Below are positions 1 to 10,702 of a stretch of DNA of 64,000 nucleotides, in pieces. Origin of the DNA: Cylicocyclus nassatus. Its lineage: Eukaryota > Nematoda > Chromadorea > Rhabditida > Strongylidae. Under the pieces are notes generated by a model that worked only from the letters and a program-made list of their open reading frames with translations, searched no databases and was not told where the DNA came from. Position numbers and translations under genes: made by a program. Position 1 is the stretch's first letter, and the number at the start of each line of letters is the position of its first letter. The DNA lies in assembly GCA_958299035.1 (NCBI GenBank), contig CATQJL010000112.1:2464123-2528122 (forward strand). Reading direction: 5' to 3'.

Positions 1-2330
1 CTTCATGAACTGAGTCTTCTTCCGATTTATTCGCAGTCCGATCTTCTTCCCTACTTCGTTTAGTTCCTTCAGCATCGTCTCTGCTTCGGTGATACTGCTC
101 GAGAAGAGAACGATGTCGTCCGCAAAACGAAGGTTGGACAGGAATCTCCCATCAACTCGTATGCCTCTCTCGTCCCAGTCCAGTGACTTCATCACCCACT
201 GCAAGGCCGCGGTGAACAGCTTCGGCGAGATTGTGTCGCCTTGTCGGACCCCCTTCCCGATTGGTATGGTCAGGGGGCGATGGAATAGCTGCATCGTCGT
301 TGTACAGTTCTTGTAGCAGTCGGCTAACGTCCTCACGTATGCTGGGTCCACTCCTTGATCGACTAGCGCAGACAGGATGGCATTGGTTTCGACGCTGTCG
401 AAGGCTTTCTCGTAGTCGACAAAGGTTAGGACGAGAGGCAGTCGGTACTCCCGGCAGACTTCTATGACCCTCGAAACGGTCTGGATGTGGTCCATGCAGC
501 TGAATCCTTTGCGAAATCCAGCTTGTTCTTGGGGTTGGGCTTCATCCAGTGTCCTTGATATGCGAGCGAGGATAATCTTCGTGAAAAGCTTGTACAGCAC
601 ACTCAGCAAGCATATTGGACGATAGTTCCGAAGATCCTCCCGTTCACCCTTCTTGAAGAGAAGGACGGTTCTTGACGTTCTCCACTGGTCGGGAATCTTC
701 TCCTTCTGAAGGTAAGATGTCAAATGCGACGCTAGAATCTCGTGTAGGCGGTGTCCTCCGGCTCGCAGAAGTTCGACGGAAAGATGATCTGGTCCTGGAG
801 CCGTGGACGTCTTCATGGTCTGTATCGCGATACGCACTTCAGCAGGTAGAATTCGTGGTGGTACTTCTCCAGTGGGAACAACGGGCATCTGCACGGGTGT
901 TGATGAGCGGAAGAGGTTGGTGTAGAAGTTCTTCGCGATAGATTCCATCTTGTATCGGGAAGAAGTCGGAGTCCCGTCTTCGTTCAGTAGTGCAGCCAGC
1001 GGTACGTGATATTCGCAGAGGTCCCTTCGGCACTTCTTGAGACTTCGTCTTCTTTCTGCTGCTTCCAGTATCTTGGCTTGCCTGTACTTCCTGAGATCCT
1101 CCTGCAAAGCTGTTCTGCAACTGGTGTTGGCAATCAGTCGCTCGAGATGAGTTGCATTCGGATCCTGCCTCAATGATCTTCTTCTTTCGAGCAATTCCTT
1201 GGTGGTCTTCGAGATGCGGTCCAAGTTCTTCTCAGAAGTCACTGAGGCGCATTCTCCGCAGGCTCGCAATCCTTTCAGAAGCCGGTCGTAGTCGTACGTT
1301 GGGTCCTCCTCGATGGGCCAGTCACAACTTGATATGAGCTCTTCCAGTCTGTTACCGTCATAAACGACTTCCTTCCTTCTCGCGGCACTATGACAGACTT
1401 TCTTTTCCAGCCTTCGGCTGAGTCGTATCTTCGCTCGAAGGAGGCGGTGATCGGAGCCACTACAGAAGGATGGGACTACAGAGACATCGAGTAAGCTCCA
1501 CCTTCGGTTGGTGAGAATGTGGTCGATCTCCGCGTGGGTCGTTCCGTTGGGCGATTCCCATGTCCACCGGCGATGTTCCTTCTTCATAAAGATGGAATTT
1601 CCATGGAAAAGTCGTGCGGCGGAGAGAAGCCCAACAAGACGGTTGCCGTTTTCGTTCCGGAGCCCATATCCAAACTTCCCGATCCTATATTCCCTTTCCA
1701 GTGGCATCCCGATTTTCGCGTTGAAGTCGCCCACAACAAACTTGTAAAAGGACTTCTCGTTGCGGACGACCTCCTCCACATCTTCGTAGAAAGCATCTAG
1801 TTCTGATTCGTCAGCTGCTGATGTTGGAGAATAGCAGTTGATGATGCTGATGGTCTTCTGATGTGGAGGTCGTAGTCGTAGGATGCCTAGTCGAGGTGAT
1901 AGGATCTCGTGCGAATCGACAAGATGGACGATAGATGGGTGGACGACAAAGCCGACGCCTCCCACGTTTCGTGATGGAACCTTTTCACCACGAATGATGA
2001 GGGTCCCATCACTCATCTGTCGCACGTCCTTCTTCCTGGACTTCGTTTCCTGCAGAGCAATGATGTGGTAGTTGATGTGCTCTGCAGCGTCGAGAAGAGC
2101 GTGGAGGTCGGCGTTTGTGGAGACTGTCCTGGCGTTGTAAGTGCAGAGCATGAGGCAGTCTCCATGGCGTGTCGTCCGGGCAGACGTGTCGTTTTTGTCC
2201 AATCCGAAAGGCGCCCTGAGTACCCTGACATCGTTCTTGCTACCACCCGGCGCCGTAGGCGGGATCCGATGTACAGGGTTTTTTCTAAATCTTCTTGCTG
2301 TCTGAGTAATAAAATTTGTTCCCCTACAAG
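1..2330 (-). mobile_element. RTE-type non-LTR retrotransposon ORF, endonuclease plus reverse transcriptase (cut by window edge)
   Basis: One minus-strand frame is open from about 2330 to base 1 without a stop, so the element continues to the left. The first in-frame ATG is at 2151; the homologous-looking frame is already open upstream of it, so the true start is uncertain. Reading 5' to 3' it shows an apurinic-type endonuclease (LCTYNART start, ALQET, VGDFNAK, GSDHRLL near 1450) followed by a reverse transcriptase with [25 protein letters not shown] and the catalytic FADD box at 126-115. The protein copies element RNA into DNA at a nicked target. Close relatives are abundant in hookworm genomes (family knowledge from memory). 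The frame looks intact over the visible part, so this may be a young copy. The 3' end lies outside the window. Confidence 0.92.
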
Positions 2331-2605
2331 AGATGGCTTACTAGGCCTACTCTTGATTTCCACACGGTGATCGCTGACCCCGGGCTTGGAGCGGGGAGGG
2401 ACCGCCTAGCGACCAGAAGAAGCCAGACGGCGGAGAATCTGGCGCGGCCAGTTCTTAGCTAGGCATCCGGCCGAAACCGGAAACGTCGAACTCCTTCACA
2501 GCTTGGGAGGCCCTACCAGAGTATACACTCGGCTGTGCATCGCAGTTCGACACCCAGTGTCACCCCCACGCCACGATGAGGCGACCGACCATTGTGGGGG
2601 TTTGA
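2331..2605 (-). other. 5' untranslated region of the RTE element
   Basis: GC-rich stretch directly upstream (minus sense) of the RTE frame, ending in a GTGGGGGT...ACCCCCAC inverted pair at about 2565-2603. Stops close the RTE frame here (around 2335-2345). No ORF of its own is supported. The 5' boundary is set by the change to AT-rich sequence near 2605 and is approximate. Confidence 0.55.
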
Positions 2606-3424
2606 TGCTTATATCATATATTTTTCGCGATCGTGGCATCTTCTTCATTCTTTTAGATAAATTTTCCCTATCCTCAATTATTAGGTTGTTGCAATAATGT
2701 CCGTTTTTCTAGGCGTATATTCCAAACGACTTTTCTCCTTCAGGTTTTCTTTTTCGATACGGATTCTGCACATCATTGGAAAGCTTTCTTCATGTACTTT
2801 CTATCGGTGGTGAAATCAAGCTTTTATCTCATCTGTGAGATTTTCACCAGCATTTTGCACAGCCCCACTCAAAATCGAAATTTCATGCTCCAATTTTCTT
2901 GGCCACAATTCAGGCGCAAATAAACTTCTTCTAAAAACATGGCTAATGTATAGGATAAATATTGTTTACTTCACTTAATCTTCTGTGCCGTACAGGTTTT
3001 TAACGATGACACTTTTTATTGCCTGACATTTCGGTTACACACCGTCTTCAGAGGCCTGGAAAGGTGTCAGTCACATTGATATCACTCTACTTGCTGCCAA
3101 GCCCTTCTCCCATCTGCGCACTCGATTCGTCTAGGATGAAGATCGAGAGGCTGGGCGTAGAAATCTACCCACCGAGTGTGTCACCAGTAGCAGTGTTATC
3201 TGCTTCAGAACTTGCTTGATGGACTGCAGTGACGAAATGAGCAGTCGGAACACTCTGAGGCTGCTTAAGTAAAGATCAGCTATCTCATAGTTCGCATAAC
3301 GCAAGATACGGCAATAGATCACTTGTGATAGAAAGCTTTTCATTCTTGCCGTTCATTTTCGGATCCCGGGCAAGTATATAGGACGCCTCTAAAGCCTTTC
3401 GTGCAGAGATTTGATCTTCCAAAG

Positions 3425-3714
3425 CTAATATTTTGCACCTGATTTCAAAATCTCACCGCTATGTTCTACTTTCCTATGTTTACCTAGCGGGCTCATTATG
3501 CTCTGACGTTTCTTACTAGCGAGGTGTTCATTTATCCTTACGCTTAGTGGCCGGCCGGTTTCACCGATGTAAACGGAAGAGCAGCTTGTACATTCGATTT
3601 GGTAAACGACGCCAGTTTTTGCGCAGTCACCGGGTCTTCCGTAAGGGCACACTACGCAATCTCGTGTAGCACAGGTTCTGTCGTACAGTCTGTTGCGCAC
3701 TAGCTGTTTCTTAA
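3425..3714 (-). pseudogene. Penelope-like element, GIY-YIG endonuclease
   Basis: Continuation of the long unit after the MITE. It shows a CATRDCVVCP cysteine cluster, then GVVYQIECTSCSSVYIGETG and RINEHLA, a GIY-YIG nuclease core in which VYQ and YIG are the name motif and R/E of RINEH are catalytic-side residues. Near 3447 two bases fewer than in the other copies (ATCTCACC against ATCATCACC region) shift the frame, ending it early at 3425. Confidence 0.8.
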
Positions 3715-4138
3715 AGGCAGCGTCCGGGCAAAATTGACCTACCTTAGATGCTGTCACATTTCGACAGGGTCCCCCTCAACTAAGACAAAACAGCAAGTCC
3801 GCCCCGAAAATGTGAATTCTGAAAGTCAGGTGGGCGGGTCAAGTGCCGCTCCCCTTCCTCCTTCCGCTCCCCTTACGCCTACGAAGACGAGCTTGCATGT
3901 TTGACGCGCCCCTTTGACGTGTCGTTACACGCAGTGTTTCTACCTTTGACACATGTTTTCACGTGTCACTACACCAGATAAATTTCGGAACACTCGTCCG
4001 CGATTATTGAAATAGGGTTCCAGAAACGGGGGTTTTGGAGATTTCAAGCAATTCTCGGTTCGGATTTAGATTCAGGGGCGTCGAAAAAGCAAGAAACGCT
4101 AGAAACATGGAAGTCGAGGTTTTGCCCGGACGCTGCCT
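3715..4138. mobile_element. piggyBac-like MITE (TTAA target), copy 1
   Basis: Terminal inverted repeat AGGCAGCGTCCGGGCAAAA... / ...TTTTGCCCGGACGCTGCCT, flanked by TTAA at 3711-3714 and 4139-4142. The uninterrupted site is visible in the sister Penelope units (about 7161 and 8250). No transposase. TTAA duplication with short AGGCAGYGTCC ends is typical of piggyBac-type non-autonomous elements. Confidence 0.85.
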
Positions 4139-4142
4139 TTAA

Positions 4143-4413
4143 GATTATCTCGTGGAATATTTACCAATACAACGTCCTTTTGCAGCTGTGCTTGTGCTAG
4201 GCATTGCTTGATTTCGGCAGTGACCCTTTCGGAGATGAAAGGCAAGCACAGAGCTATCCTGTTGATACTCTGTTCGCTTGTCTTTGTCGTGACTCTTTTT
4301 AGGCGTTTAAATTGCATCGTATATCCATTTGAATTCATTACTTTAGCCGCAATTTCCAATGATTCTTCTCTTTCAGTCTTGCCACTACAGGTATTCTTTG
4401 CCGTTTCGAACAT
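4143..4413 (-). pseudogene. Penelope-like element, RT-endonuclease linker, interrupted by a MITE
   Basis: Frame beginning MFETAKNTCSGKTEREES, matching 7978-8250 of the plus copy. It stops matching at 4143 where the TTAA-flanked MITE (3715-4138) is inserted; beyond the MITE the element resumes at 3714. Confidence 0.75.
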
Positions 4414-4439
4414 GTTGTGTATAACGGCTCGTTTAACGG

Positions 4440-5075
4440 CTATCGGATGCGCGGATTTTGCGGATAATGAATTGCGTGCGAAATGATGTTCTTATTACTC
4501 TCCTTGCGGTACCACTTAATGCGTACCGAGCCGCTAGCCACCATCAACTGTGTGTTCAGGAACGGAAGCCAACCGTCTCGTGGTCTTTCTCTTGTTAAGC
4601 TTATGTACTGCGATTGTTGATTTAGTAGTCTGAAGCACTCGTCCATTTCGGATTGAGTTGCAGTAACGATACAACAATCGTCAATGTATCTGCAGTACAT
4701 AAGCGGGCTCCTGGCTAGCACTGGTTGTTCTATTTTGCTCATGAAGCAGATTGCCAATACGGGTGCTAGCCTTTGGCCCATTGCCAGCCCTCTAATTTGT
4801 GCAAAATATTTCCCACACCACTTGAAGATATTGCAGCTCAAGCATTCCTTGATGAGCGTTATGATGCGCGTCTTGCTGAGACCGGACATCAGCATGGTTT
4901 TAGCATGCGAGTCCAGCATCTCAGATAGCGCTTGCAAGGCGCTCTCAATGGACACATTAGTATACAAAGAGGTGACATCAAACGACTCATACGCGCAGTT
5001 CTGGTCAAAGTTCGTCTGCCGCAAAAGCTCAAGGAAATGACTGGTGCTGTTCGAATGGGCTGGTATCTTATTCAA
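4440..5075 (-). pseudogene. Penelope-like element, reverse transcriptase palm
   Basis: 211-residue frame. It carries FDVTSLYTNV (first catalytic aspartate), RGLAMGQRLAPVLA and YCRYIDDCC (catalytic aspartate pair), then WLPFLNTQL, in the usual RT order. The frame is lost near 4455: compared with the plus copy at about 7930 a base change shifts PQSAHPIAV out of frame. The unit is therefore not functional as it stands. Confidence 0.85.
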
Positions 5076-5147
5076 GAGCTGACTGGCAATTTTATTGAGG
5101 AACCATGATATTCGATCCGTTGGCCCGTTGGTACAGCTGATGATGGG

Positions 5148-5750
5148 TCATATTTTGTACGACTTGGCGGACACCGACTGCATATCGCGCAAGGAGAGTT
5201 TATGCGTTTTAACTAGTCCATAAAAGACAGGGCACGTGGGGGTTTCCAGTTTCAGCCTACTAAGAAACTTTTCGTGATGACCTGCTTCTCTGCCTATCAA
5301 CGTCCATACATGATTCAACCTCTTGCTTTGTGCAAGGAATTCCCTCTCATTTGTTGGTTGATAGATAGTTCGATCTGACAAATGTTCTTCAGTTATTGCG
5401 CGGTCAAGATCCTGTGGCATGACTACAAATTCTCCACCTTTGTCGCTGACCGAAAGGCGAATAGTGCCATTATTAGTCAGTTCCCTTATTTCTCTGAAAC
5501 CCTGCTCCTGCGCGCGTGTCAAGTTAGATCTTCTTATGTTTTTGTTGTTATTGAGAATTTTCAATATGCCCAACGAAAGTATACGGAACTTGGTGTCTGC
5601 AACAGCATAAGGTTCAGGCTCTTTGTAGAATGAAGACGGAAATGGGATTGATGGTGAGGTCTTTCTACTAAGAGCATCAGACGTTTGCATTTGGTCGTCA
5701 TGCCTCAATTTAACTCGTAGGTGGTCTCTAAATCGTTGCAGTGAACCCAA
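5148..5750 (-). pseudogene. Penelope-like element, region before the reverse transcriptase core
   Basis: 200-residue frame containing LSVSDKGGEFVVM and VFYGLVKTHK, the conserved blocks that precede the palm in Penelope-type reverse transcriptases. It ends with a stop after a frame change near 5150, so the RT is split between this frame and the one at 5075-4440. Confidence 0.75.
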
Positions 5751-5765
5751 TACGCTGCGATATGT

Positions 5766-6407
5766 TTATGTTCTGGCTGTTATATTCTGGGTTGGTGCGA
5801 AAGAGGGTCCTAAACTCAGAAATTCAATAGCATTTGGAGAAATCTGAGCTTGACCTAGCACAGTGACTCTTGCCGTTCTTTCGTTTTCAGATCGAGCAGT
5901 TGTATTGTGAGTGTGAGTAACTGGCGGATTTCTATCTACTCCCAAAAGACTCTGCTTACCTTCGCCCGAGAGTATTTCGAATTTTTCGCAAAGTCGGGAT
6001 TTGATTTTGGAGCGCAAAGAGTCGCATATCTGTTTTGACGCGCTTTCGATCCTCAGCCAAATTGTATCACACAGATAACGACGACAATGTTCTTCTTTAG
6101 TTTTACATTTCAGCAAGTTCGTGTATAGGATGCGTTGCTTCTCCTTGATCACTACTTTGAGGATGTTCATATAAAGTCCGCGTATCCTTGAGTGATCTTC
6201 CGGTAAGCCGCATGTCAATCCTAACTTCTTATTTGCAATGAAACGTGGGACTAGTCCGGTCAATTTGCAGCGTTTCAGGAAAAATAGTTGTTGTCGAGTG
6301 ACGACGACCTTTTGGCGAAGAGCTAACGCTTCGCGTACTAATGAGGACATGTTTGGCGATACGACAGAAATTATGTCAAAAGTCCTCCTTTCTTGTAACC
6401 TGGGCAT
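5766..6407 (-). pseudogene. Penelope-like element, N-terminal part of ORF
   Basis: 213-residue frame from ATG at 6407 (starts MPRLQERRTF). It is basic and helical-looking, with no named domain that I recognise, and lies at the 5' end of the long unit, upstream of the reverse transcriptase. The last residues before the stop run out of frame into the next segment, so a frameshift near 5760 breaks the link to the following part. The same start sequence reappears at 9010-9039 where a tandem unit is cut by the insertion edge. Confidence 0.6.
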
Positions 6408-6733
6408 TCTAGTATAACTTCACTTAATCTTCTGTGCCGTACAGGTTTTTAACGATGACACACTTTATTGCCTGACGTTTCGGTTACACACCGCCTTCAA
6501 AGGCCTGGAAAGGTGTCAGTCACATTGATATCACTCTACTTGCTGCCAAGCCCTTCTCCCATCTGCGCACTCGATTCGTCTAGGATGAAGATCGAGAGGC
6601 TGGGTGTAGAAATCTACCCACCGAGTGTGTCACCAGTAGCAGTGTTATCTGCTCCAGAACTTGCTCGATGGACTGCAGTGACGAAATGAGCAGTCGGAAC
6701 ACTCTGAGGCTGCTTAAGTATAGATCAGCTATC

Positions 6734-7360
6734 TCATAGTTCGCATAACGCAAGATACGGCAATAGATCACTTGTGATAGAAAGCTTTTCATTCTTGCCG
6801 TTCATTTTCGGATCCCGGGCAAGTATATAGGACGCCTCTAAAGCCTTTCGTGTAGAGATTTGATCTTCCAAAGCTAATATTTTGCACCTGATTTCAAAAT
6901 CATCACCGCTATGTTCTACTTTCCTATGTTTACCTAGCGGGCTCATTATGCTCTGACGTTTCTTACTAGCGAGGTGTTCATTTATCCTTACGCTTAGTGG
7001 CCGGCCGGTTTCACCGATGTAAACGGAAGAGCAGCTTGTACATTCGATTTGGTAAACGACGCCAGTTTTTGCGCAGTCACCGGGTCTTCCGTAAGGGCAC
7101 ACTATGCAATCTCGTGTAGCACAGGTTCTGTCGTACAGTTTGTTGCGCACTAGCTGTTTCTTAAGATTATCTCGTGGAATATTTACCAATACAACGTCCT
7201 TTTGCAGCTGTGCTTGTGCTAGGCATTGCTTGATTTCGGCAGTGACCCTTTCGGAGATGAAAGGCAAGCACAGAGCTATCCTGTTGATACTCTGTTCGCT
7301 TGTCTTTGTCGTGACTCTTTTTGGGCGTTTAAAATGCATCGTATATCGATTTGAATTCAT
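6734..7360 (-). pseudogene. Penelope-like element, 5'-truncated tandem unit with GIY-YIG endonuclease
   Basis: 208-residue frame from the linker to the natural C-terminus (ends PYLALCEL), with VYQIECTSCSSVYIGETG and RINEHLA intact. It lies head-to-tail behind the long minus unit and is cut at 7361, where sequence switches to the plus-strand unit. It has the GIY-YIG part but no RT. No MITE is present here; the sequence runs through TTCTTAAGATT, the empty site of the insertion at 3711-4142. Confidence 0.85.
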
Positions 7361-7361
7361 T

Positions 7362-7952
7362 ATTAGTCATTTCCTTGAGCTTTTGCGGCAGACGAACTTT
7401 GACCAGAACTGCGCGTATGAGTCGTTTGATGTCACCTCTTTGTATACTAATGTGCCCATTGAGAGCGCCTTGCAAGCACTATCTGAGATGCTGGACTCGC
7501 ATGCTAAAACCATGCTGATGTACGGTCTCAGCAAGACGCGCATCATAACGCTCATCAAGGAATGCTTGAGCTGCAATATCTTCAAGTGGTGTGGGAAATA
7601 TTTTGCACAAATTAGAGGGCTGGCAATGGGCCAAAGGCTAGCACCCGTATTGGCAATCTGCTTCATGAGCAAAATAGAACAACCAGTGCTAGCCAGGAGC
7701 CCGCTTAAGTACTGCAGATACATTGACGATTGTTGTATCGTTACTGCAACTCAGTCCGAAATGGACGAGTGCTTCAGACTACTAAATCAACAATCGCAGT
7801 ACATAAGCTTAACAAGAGAAAGACCACGAGACGGTTGGCTTCCGTTCCTGAACACACAGTTGATGGTGTCTAGCGGCTCGGTACGCATTAAATGGTACCG
7901 CAAGAGAGTAATAAGAACATCATTTTGCACGCAAAATCCGCGCATCCGATAG
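7362..7952 (+). pseudogene. Penelope-like element, plus-strand reverse transcriptase fragment
   Basis: Frame with SHFLELLRQTNFDQ, FDVTSLYTNV, GLAMGQRLAP and YCRYIDDCC. The open frame actually begins upstream at 7104, but that first part is the antisense of the neighbouring inverted unit and is not RT protein. Near 7904 one G is missing relative to the minus copy (CGCAAGAGAG against CGCAAGGAGAG), so the frame ends at 7952 and the protein continues in the next frame. Confidence 0.85.
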
Positions 7953-8680
7953 CCGTTAAACGAGCCGTTATACACAACATGTTCGAAACGGCAAAGAATA
8001 CCTGTAGTGGCAAGACTGAAAGAGAAGAATCATTGAAAATTGCGGCTAAAATAATGAATTCAAATGGATATACGATGCATTTTAAACGCCCAAAAAGAGT
8101 CACGACAAAGACAAGCGAACAGAGTATCAACAGGATAGCTCTGTGCTTGCCTTTCATCTCCGAAAGGGTCACTGCCGAAATCAAGCAATGCCTAGCACAA
8201 GCACAGCTGCAAAAGGACGTTGTATTGGTAAATATTCCACGAGATAATCTTAAGAAACAGCTAGTGCGCAACAAACTGTACGACAGAACCTGTGCTACAC
8301 GAGATTGCATAGTGTGCCCTTACGGAAGACCCGGTGACTGCGCAAAAACTGGCGTCGTTTACCAAATCGAATGTACAAGCTGCTCTTCCGTTTACATCGG
8401 TGAAACCGGCCGGCCACTAAGCGTAAGGATAAATGAACACCTCGCTAGTAAGAAACGTCAGAGCATAATGAGCCCGCTAGGTAAACATAGGAAAGTAGAA
8501 CATAGCGGTGATGATTTTGAAATCAGGTGCAAAATATTAGCTTTGGAAGATCAAATCTCTGCACGAAAGGCTTTAGAGGCGTCCTATATACTTGCCCGGG
8601 ATCCGAAAATGAACGGCAAGAATGAAAAGCTTTCTATCACAAGTGATCTATTGCCGTATCTTGCGTTATGCGAACTATGA
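7892..8680 (+). pseudogene. Penelope-like element, plus-strand linker and GIY-YIG endonuclease
   Basis: 262-residue frame continuing the RT fragment after the frameshift near 7904. It includes MFETAKNTCSGKTEREES, the CATRDCIVCP cluster, VYQIECTSCSSVYIGETG and RINEHLA, and ends PYLALCEL like the minus unit. Followed by about 310 bases of 3' untranslated sequence and the tandem junction at about 8997. Confidence 0.85.
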
Positions 8681-9807
8681 GATAGCTGATCTATACTTAA
8701 GCAGCCTCAGAGTGTTCCGACTGCTCATTTCGTCACTGCAGTCCATCGAGCAAGTTCTGGAGCAGATAACACTGCTACTGGTGACACACTCGGTGGGTAG
8801 ATTTCTACACCCAGCCTCTCGATCTTCATCCTAGACGAATCGAGTGCGCAGATGGGAGAAGGGCTTGGCAGCAAGTAGAGTGATATCAATGTGACTGACA
8901 CCTTTCCAGGCCTTTGAAGACGGTGTGTAACCGAAACGTCAGGCAATAAAGTGTGTCATCGTTAAAAACCTGTACGGCACAGAAGATTAAGTGAAGTTAT
9001 ACTAGAATGCCCAGGTTACAAGAAAGGAGGACTTTTGACATATTGTTTACTTATTGCATGTTTAAATAAGTTTTTCGAATATACCTGAACTGACAAATCG
9101 AGCTTCAAAAAAGATGCTCGCTGCCGGGAACTCTATGGGTTCGAAATTTTTCCTGATTAGGGCAATCGCCGAAACTTCGCTCATTTCTGTAGGCTTAAGG
9201 TCAGGACATCTTATCTACAATTCATGCAGAAACTTAGCTATTCAGTGCATGAAGAATTCCAGGTTTTCATAGTTTGGGACTTCCAAGCCTATCACAAATA
9301 AGCTTAAAAAAGTGTAGAATTTTGGATTTCTATCTTTTTTATTTCGCAGAACTTCTTCGCTAAAGTTCTTTTTATACAAACGTATACTACTGGGTTGCAT
9401 CTACAAAATAAGCTGATTAGTAGCCATAACAACAAAACTTGGAGGAATTTGTAATCTTTCAAAAACGTGGTTCTCAAAAGCAAAACTTTTGGTTTTCTGA
9501 CGCATGGTTTTCTTCCCGTTTGCGATATCAGTATATGCAGGTGCGCGTTGGATTACGAAAGGTTTACTGCATCTGATGGTCTTAATTGCATTCAAAAATA
9601 TGAAGACTGAACGAAGTTAGAACTTTTCAAAGTAACATTTTGCAAAACGGACATTATTTTTGCAACAACCTAGTACTTCTCCGCCCGCCCTTCCGTTCAA
9701 AACTGATATGTCCCCTGGTAGGGCGGACCTGACTCCAAGTTTGACCATGATTATATTCCTACTGTAGTAAATAATTTCGGCTCTTTTACTATAAAGTCGA
9801 AGTCAAA

Positions 9808-10702
9808 TCAATGAGCAAACAATTCTTTAGAGCTTCCTTGCTTGCGGACCTTATCAATGGCAGAAAAATTCAAAAAACTAGTGGAAGCAAAGATTACGAA
9901 CGTGTGGTGATCGGTGTGTAGCAGTCCCATGCGAATTTCCCCTGCTTCAGGCCTTAGTATGGGATTTTCGGGGGAAGGATAAAACCCAGGAGCTTGATAA
10001 TCTTCGGGAGTCCCTGAAATTCAAAATTTATTGAGCTGCACAGCATTATGAATATGCATACATACAATTAGTGTATGTGGCTCGTAGAGTGGCAGTCGCA
10101 GCAGCCGGAAGGGGACTCAGCACCAGGTTGCATAGTCTCCTAATTGCTTTGAACAAATCATAGACCTGCTTCTTCACACTCTGAATCCCTCCGTATTTTA
10201 GAGACGCAATGATAGTTCCATCAGTGCTGGAAGCATACTTTTCAGCCGTAAAATGGTAATATATGGAGATCAAAAATTCCAGATACCTTGTGAATTCCGC
10301 TCTAGGATCATCACCGCCGCCATATCGCAAGTGCCAAGTATACATTTCAACTGCATCACTTACATCTTCCCTCGTCGGATTGATTACGAGCATTAAACTG
10401 CGAAGATAGCGATTTGCTATAGCGTGACTGACACCTCTGAACTTCTCAACCATTCGATACCCCGAGGGTGTTGACGTGTTCAGTACGCAGACGCGCAAAT
10501 CCTCTGAAAACAGAAAAAAACTGAATCTACATCCAAGAAGGCACCTATCATAGCTACCATCAATCGTTCTTATCTTGAAGACAGTTTTTGGAAGCAGACG
10601 ACGGTTTGCAATTATGTCACAAAATGCGGTATACATACATCTGGTTAAGAATTTGGTAGAGTCCATTGGATGGCTCAGATCCTCAGGAAAGGTATCAGCC
10701 CA
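9808..10702 (-). CDS. HORMA-domain protein, HIM-3/HTP-like meiotic chromosome axis factor (5' exon not found)
   Basis: Four exons join in frame: 10702-10558, 10503-10287, 10226-10066, 10013-9808, with introns of 54, 60 and 52 bp, all GT-AG; 242 codons plus stop. The product reads WADTFPEDL, LLPKTVFKIRTIDEDLRVCV, YLRSLMLVI, EMYTWHLRY, TDGTIIASLKYGG, LVLSPLP, TYTNWTPEDYQAPGFYP, the run of motifs of HORMA proteins such as nematode HIM-3 and HTP-1/2 and of Hop1. These bind meiotic chromosome axes and control synapsis and crossover checkpoints. The first exon found opens in frame after an AAG acceptor, so an N-terminal exon should lie upstream; the only early Met is at 10666. The last exon may hold a further 48-bp intron (GTAATC...ATAAG). 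The mariner-like element ends only 134 bp downstream. It could be a truncated paralogue. Confidence 0.82.

Larger units (their letters stand above)
2972..9039. mobile_element. Penelope-like retroelement block, nested insertion with tandem and inverted units
   Basis: A 6,068-bp block flanked by the direct repeat ATATTGTTTACTT (2959-2971 and 9040-9052), a 13-bp target duplication inside the mariner-like element. It holds a long minus-strand unit (2972 to about 6416), a tandem partial minus unit (about 6417-7361) and a plus-strand partial unit (7362 to about 8995), followed by the first ~40 bases of a further tandem unit. The 3'-end/5'-start junction (TTATACTAGAATGCCC) is the same at about 6402-6418 and 8997-9012, showing true tandem arrangement. 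Reverse transcriptase followed by a GIY-YIG endonuclease is the defining layout of endonuclease-bearing Penelope elements. Confidence 0.88.
6372..9039. repeat. Large palindrome inside the Penelope block
   Basis: Left arm about 6372-7361 and right arm about 8053-9039 are inverse complements with only scattered differences, separated by the RT fragment 7362-8052. The arms include coding and 3' sequence of both units. Boundaries were matched by eye. Confidence 0.85.
2681..9673. mobile_element. Mariner-like non-autonomous element (912 bp) split by a nested Penelope insertion
   Basis: The left end reads TTAGGTTGTTGCAATAATG and the right end is its near inverse complement, flanked by TA on both sides (2679-2680, 9674-9675), the mariner/Tc1 target. 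Removing the nested block 2972-9039 and one copy of its 13-bp duplication leaves 291 + 621 = 912 bp, exactly the length of the related element at 47884-48795, with which it shares internal blocks. No transposase frame is visible in the remaining 912 bp, so it needs a transposase supplied in trans. Confidence 0.85.

Noticed and set aside
2013..2363. 116-codon minus ORF
   Set aside because: Frame-shifted reading of the RTE endonuclease region; the adjacent frame gives LCTYNART and continues to the window edge.
4208..5040. Plus-strand ORFs of 92 and 118 codons
   Set aside because: Antisense shadows of the Penelope reverse transcriptase.
7104..7952. 282-codon ORF as one protein
   Set aside because: The first 86 codons are antisense of the inverted Penelope unit; only the part from 7362 is reverse transcriptase.
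10046..10666. 206-codon minus ORF as a one-exon protein
   Set aside because: It reads through two in-frame introns (10557-10504 and 10286-10227) and misses the last exon; removing them restores the HORMA motif order.
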